12,713 bases of DNA from Monoraphidium neglectum (taxonomy: Eukaryota; Chlorophyta; Chlorophyceae; Sphaeropleales; Selenastraceae): positions 2,347 to 15,059 of the forward strand of contig NW_014012211.1 of assembly GCF_000611645.1 (NCBI RefSeq), read 5' to 3'. Position 1 is the stretch's first letter; the number at the start of each line of letters is the position of its first letter. The translations under genes and the position numbers were made by a program. The notes beneath the pieces are model-generated. The model saw only the letters and a list, made by a program, of their open reading frames with translations, was not told where the DNA came from and ran no database searches. This document shows, piece by piece, positions 8,942 to 12,713 of the stretch.

Positions 8942-10119
8942 AACCTAAGATCGGTGAATGCATGTTATATTTACAACCTGCTCATCGAAATCTCCTTGCC
9001 CCCAGGCCAGGCTCCAGTCTGAGCGTCTTTCCGCGCTGTGATCTATAATCAGCCAAGCGTCTGACGTGAATACAGAGTGGATCAACGTTGAAATTGCATA
9101 CGTGTACAGTCGCTGCAACAGATCTGCTCAGGGAAAGAGCACGTGGTGTCACTTGGCGGGTAACTATGTGCAGTTTGCAGCAATGGAGCCCTACAAACGA
9201 GCGGTGAAGTGTATGACACATTGTGCGGCGATGATCACACGCATGTGACTGCCTCGCCATCCGTAGCTACAACCGTCCCATATCGCCCGCTGTGGCCGAG
9301 CGCCCTGCGGTGCCCGCATGTGCGGCGTGCACACGAATGCTCTCAGTATGCTCTGTTACAATGACACGTATTTAACGCCATCTGCCAATCACGCTCAGAC
9401 CAGCCGCTGTTACGTGCCTTTCGGGGGCAAGACGCCAAAGCTCTGGCTGCTCGTCAGGTCCACTGGGTCATGCACTCGGCTGTGCCTGCTGCCCCTTGCA
9501 GGACTGCTTGCGGCCCGGCCAGGCGCTCTTGTAGCAGGCATGAGCAACAACGAGTCAGGTGGCAGATCGCACAGACGCAGAGGGATGTGCTAGATGGGTT
9601 CGCCATCTTGGCACGTGCGTGCATGCGCTCATCTGCCGCAGGCCGACAAATGCCTGTGCTGCAGTTGAGCTGCTGGTGCTGGTGCTGCTGATTTGCGGCT
9701 GCTGGGTCACCCCAAATCAAAAATTCTGAAATCCCACTTAGCGCCGCCACACCTGAAGCTCCGACCACACTGCAGATCCACTGCGCCAAAGCGCCTGGCG
9801 CGTTCGCTTGATTACATACAGCCTGGGCGGAGTGGAGGTGGCGGGCGTGGCGGATGCCACCGCAACTACAAGGGCAGCGTGCTTCACGCTCGGCTGCACG
9901 GCAAGTTGCGGTCTCGCTGGCATTTGCCGCCAGAGCGCCTCGCGATATCACCCTCCGGCGGGTGCGCTGCGCAGCCGCCCCAAGTGGCTGCTTCCTTCAG
10001 GGCTGTGGTTTCCCCATTGCAACATCATCCCAAGGTTGAGGGCTTCAGCCAGCCCGGTTCTCAAGCTTTGCAACTCGCGCAGGCCCTTTGCAACCGTGAA
10101 AAACGCCCATCGGGGATCA

Positions 10120-10147
10120 GACCAGCGTGACGTCTGACAGGCTGGTC
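10120..10147. repeat. 7-bp inverted repeat beyond the adaptin 3' end
   Basis: GACCAGC at 10120-10126 pairs with GCTGGTC at 10141-10147 across a 14-base spacer containing TGACGTCT. It lies just downstream of the likely adaptin cleavage site. Function unknown; it may be coincidental. Confidence 0.3.
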
Positions 10148-10190
10148 ACTCCCAAAGACGCCGCAAACAGCGGCCGCAACCAGGGAAAAG

Positions 10191-10195
10191 TTACA
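10191..10195 (-). terminator. TGTAA polyadenylation signal, beta-adaptin gene
   Basis: TTACA on the plus strand, so TGTAA in the sense of the gene, about 150 nt past the adaptin stop at 10343-10345. Spacing fits a short algal 3' UTR. Confidence 0.65.
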
Positions 10196-10342
10196 GGACA
10201 TAGGCATACACAGCGGCGCAAATCAAAAGAGGAAGGCAGGTGCGAGAATGCGGCCAGGCCAGTGCAATGCTGCAAAGTCGCGCGGCACGTATGTTTGCAC
10301 GATCGCGCCAATCAGGATCAATGCTGCTGCCCGAGGATACGC

Positions 10343-11128
10343 CTATGCCTTGAGTGCCTTGTCCACCGCATCAAACACGAGCGGCGCAAGGTCTGGCCGC
10401 TGGCACTTGAACGCAGCGTCCACGCCGGGCGCGCCGCGCGTCAGCCGCAGCTCGAGCAGCAGCTGCGTGGGGGGAGCGCCGGCGACGCCCGGCAGGCGGG
10501 CGGTCACGTACAGGGCGTCCTGGCCGGTGCCCGGGACCTGGGGGAAGGCGGGGATGGGTGGGATGGACGGTGTTGCGGGGCAGGGTAAGGACGATGCTGG
10601 TCGTAGTGTGTGTGCGGGATGCAGCAGGGGAGGGGGACCCGCACTTGCAGTGCGGCGCGGTTTGGAACACGGCCACGCCCGGTCAGCGAGCTTCCGCGTG
10701 CTCAAGTCAGCAGCGCTGCGGAGCTGCCGAGGTGCCAGGACGCCCTGACTAAGCATGACTCCCCCCCCAAACATACAACCGCCTGCCCCGCACCCACCGG
10801 CCGGTGCGCCAGCACAAAGAGCCGTGCCGCCGCCAGCTTGGCCTTTGCGGCCTCTATGTCGCCTATGGTGACGTCCAGCCGCTGCGCCGACTCCTGCGCC
10901 AGCCCGCGCCAGGCGCTGAGGAAGGCGGAGCCGTCTATGGTGCCGCCCTCCTCCAGCACGGCGGGCAGGGGGATGGCGTCGTCCCAGTAAAACACGCCCA
11001 GCTGCCCCGTCTTGAGCGCCACCTGGCAGGGGTGCATGTACGTTTGTGCGCGCAGGAGTATCGTGTGTGAAGTTGTGTGTGGGATTGCGTTTGTGTGAGC
11101 TGATGTGTGTCTGTATGCACGTGTCTTG

Positions 11129-11219
<91 letters not shown>

Positions 11220-12679
11220 TGTGTGTGTGTGTTGTGCACGCGCGCACGCGCGCCCTTGTCAGCAGCAGGATCCGTCCTGCTGCCCGCCAAAGAACACTTT
11301 CCCCGGCAAACCAGCCCCACCTGCAGCTTTGAGCTCGCCGGCCCCGCCGCCACCTTAGCCGGGTTCACCGCCAGCCGCACAAACGCGGCGCCGCTGCCGC
11401 CCGGCGCCAGCGACCCGACCGCCACCACCTGGTCCGCCGGCGCCAGCCCAAACGCGTTGCTGTTCAGCTGCAGCATGAAGCCGTCCAGCGCCACGCCGCC
11501 GCCGTTGGACAGGTGCAGGTGGTACGCCGCCGCGCCGTCCCGCCGAACCACCCGGCCGCGCACCGTCAGCCCCTTGCCCTTCTCAGGCCCCAGCAGCAGC
11601 GGCAGCTCCGGCGCCGCTGCCGGCGCGGGCGCGTGCGCCGGGCCGCCGCCGCCGAGCAGCGCGAACGGGTCGTCCGCGACCGCCGCCGCAGGCGAGACCG
11701 CAGGCGGCTGCTGCGCAGCTGCCGGCGCGCCCCCGCCGATGCCCATGCCACCCAACAAGTCATCAAGCCCCGCCGCGGCCACTGCGGGCGGTGCGGGCGG
11801 CGCGCCGCCACTTGAGGTGGGGGGCGTCTCGTCCCCTAGGAGGTCGCCCCCAAGCAGGTCGACGGCCGGGGGCGGCGGCGGCGGCGGCGCGGCGGCCGCG
11901 GGCGGCGCGCCGCTGCTGGAGGATTGGCCGGGGCCTGCGCCGTTGTCGCGGGGGACCTGCGAGGGAACGGCAGGGGGCCGGCGCGCAGGGGTGTCACCAG
12001 GGTCCATGGCAGGTGCGGGGAGCAGCAGCGGCGGGAGGACCGAGCCGGGCTGCGCCCTCTTGTCTGCGCAGCGACCGACGCAATCACGACCAGCGGCCAC
12101 AAAGACCAAGCACGGCTGGGCCGCGGGCAGCGGCACCCCCTGCCAGAACCTCTCGGAGGCGCGATCAGGCCCGCCGCCCACCGCGGCAGCGACGCCGTTG
12201 TCGCTGGGCCTCGGCGCCGCCTCGTCGTCCACAAACTTGTGCTCCACCCCCTGTGGAGCAAAGGAAGTCGGGGAGACACGCGGTACGACCGGCACTGGGT
12301 TGGTCGGGGTGGTCAGGTGACCATGGTGACGCCGCTCGGGTGCGCGGTGACTGCACGTCACCGCCCTCTGCGGTGTCCACGCGTCCCTGTCCCCATCCCC
12401 TCCCTGCTGCCGCCCGCTCCAGCTGCGTCCGTCACTGCCCGTGCACACACACGCTCGTCTACTCCACCCCCATCCCTTTTGCCCCTCCCCTCACACCTGC
12501 AGCTCCTCAGCACGCGCGACCGCGAGCCGCTGCCTGCTGACGAACGACTCCGCGGGCTTATGGTACACGGAAGCCAGGCTGCCTATCTGGGCCAGCAGCT
12601 GGTTGAGCACGTGGGGCTCCAGGCCGGACGCATCGTCCGAGATCACGGGCTTGGGGGCCAGGACCACGTCCTTGGCGGC
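10343..12679 (-). CDS. Beta-adaptin (AP-1/AP-2 large subunit), C-terminal part
   Basis: Exons on the minus strand: 12679-12497, 12250-11321, 11022-10798, 10537-10343, 510 codons plus stop, all phase 0. The 5' part is outside the window. Beta-adaptins are large subunits of clathrin adaptor complexes at the trans-Golgi network or plasma membrane. The first exon gives the conserved end of the trunk (DVVLAPKPVISDD, ASVYHKPAESFVSR). The hinge follows (residues about 62-280 here), Pro/Ala rich with a seven-proline run and DLLGGDLLGD, LDDLLGG and DPFALLGG; I see no classical clathrin box. The appendage occupies about 282-510: GKGLTVRGRVVRRDG, LDGFMLQLNSNAFGLAP, SSKLQ joined to VALKTG, GVFYWDD, AFLSAWRGL, GQDALYVTARLPG, and the end PLVFDAVDKALKA. 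The big exon may hide a 225-nt intron in the hinge (12181-11957). In plants and algae one beta often serves both AP-1 and AP-2, so I give no paralog name. Confidence 0.93.
11131..11232 (-). repeat. Long (GT)n tract in beta-adaptin intron
   Basis: About 100 bases of GT repeats on the plus strand, broken by AAT at 11168-11170 and AA at 11216-11217 within GTGTGTGAAT units. In the sense of the gene it is a (CA)n tract, within the 298-nt intron 11320-11023, about 110 bases before the acceptor. Confidence 0.95.
11234..11253. repeat. Alternating GC/CA tract beside the GT repeat
   Basis: The bases GTGCACGCGCGCACGCGCGC are strictly alternating purine and pyrimidine. They adjoin the GT repeat at 11131-11232. 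Together they make a run of about 120 bases with strong potential for left-handed Z-DNA. Confidence 0.6.
11957..12181 (-). other. Possible stop-free intron inside the adaptin hinge exon
   Basis: On the minus strand a donor GTGGGC starts at 12181 and a pyrimidine-rich acceptor (GCCGTTCCCTCGCAG) ends at 11957. Both are phase 0, and the enclosed 225 nt equal 75 codons without a stop. The enclosed peptide has Cys, Trp and Phe (for example CLVFVAAGRDCVGRC), unlike the Pro/Ala/Ser/Gly hinge around it, and its size matches the other introns here (217-580 nt). It could equally be true coding sequence. Confidence 0.45.
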
Positions 12680-12680
12680 C

Positions 12681-12713
12681 TGGGGGGTGGGGTGGGGTGT
12701 GGGTGTGTGTGTG
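12681..12713 (-). repeat. G/T-rich tract at the window edge (intron)
   Basis: A GGTGGGG-type stretch running into (GT)n at 12703-12713 and cut off by the window end. In the sense of the adaptin gene it is a CA tract and then a C-rich tract ending in the acceptor AG at 12681-12680, so it is the 3' part of an intron. Confidence 0.8.

Larger units (their letters stand above)
8814..10190. other. Intergenic: dipeptidase upstream region, no supported gene
   Basis: This lies between the 5' end of the dipeptidase and the poly(A) signal of the adaptin. Open frames of up to 165 codons exist on both strands but none has a recognisable domain, and I could not link them into a spliced gene. Sites of possible interest are an AT-rich TATATGATAC at 8841-8850, about 30-40 nt upstream of the dipeptidase ATG, a 9-bp inverted repeat at 8913-8941, an AT-rich patch near 8964-8975, and a CACGTG hexamer at 9140-9145. 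All are weak as promoter evidence. A single short gene or noncoding RNA cannot be excluded. Confidence 0.55.

Noticed and set aside
9454..9951. 165-codon open frame on the minus strand in the intergenic region
   Set aside because: Cys-rich and low-information peptide with no family resemblance, no matching splice partners, and ordinary base composition; not supported as a gene.
9693..10130. 145-codon open frame on the plus strand
   Set aside because: No recognisable motif and no clear poly(A) signal or splice support; probably chance.
11217..12320. 367-codon open frame on the plus strand
   Set aside because: It is antisense to the hinge and ear exon of beta-adaptin, whose conserved motifs settle the coding strand.

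Overview
The window looks like nuclear DNA of a green alga (Chlorophyta; a Chlorella-type trebouxiophyte is my best guess, but sequence alone does not fix the genus). The grounds are GC-rich coding sequence with strong third-position GC bias, many short GT-AG introns, (CA)n/(GT)n microsatellites inside introns, a TGTAA polyadenylation signal downstream of each stop codon, and protein families that fit an alga. No bacterial operon, CRISPR array, rRNA, tRNA or transposase gene was seen.

Three multi-exon genes could be assembled by hand; in each, all exon junctions keep phase. (1) Plus strand, about 916-4820: an HHE (hemerythrin-like) cation-binding protein of about 399 residues in nine exons, one of them only 21 nt. 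It has all six expected metal-ligand positions and a Gly/Ala-rich tail built partly of 18-residue repeats. (2) Minus strand, 8813-5644: a predicted secreted peptidase family C69 dipeptidase of 586 residues in six exons, with the nucleophile cysteine just after a signal peptide. (3) Minus strand, 12679-10343: the last 510 residues of a beta-adaptin (large subunit of the AP-1/AP-2 clathrin adaptor). It carries the end of the trunk, a Pro/Ala-rich hinge and the complete appendage (ear); its 5' part lies beyond the window.

Layout: 1-610 has no supported gene. 611-915 may hold a 5' exon or UTR of the hemerythrin gene. 916-4820 is the hemerythrin gene. 4821-5643 is a tail-to-tail 3' region with one polyadenylation signal for each gene. 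5644-8813 is the dipeptidase gene. 8814-10190 is upstream of the dipeptidase and downstream of the adaptin, with no supported gene. 10191-12713 is the adaptin gene. The three genes have no evident shared pathway; their proximity looks like ordinary genome packing.

The most unusual structure is a long foldback at 1249-1340 in the first intron of the hemerythrin gene: 28 consecutive paired positions in the sense RNA, with every non-Watson-Crick pair a G.U. It resembles a small-RNA precursor, or else a miniature inverted-repeat element. Other points worth checking are a possible 225-nt stop-free intron hidden in the adaptin hinge, the microexon, and the restriction of all long CA/GT tracts to introns.
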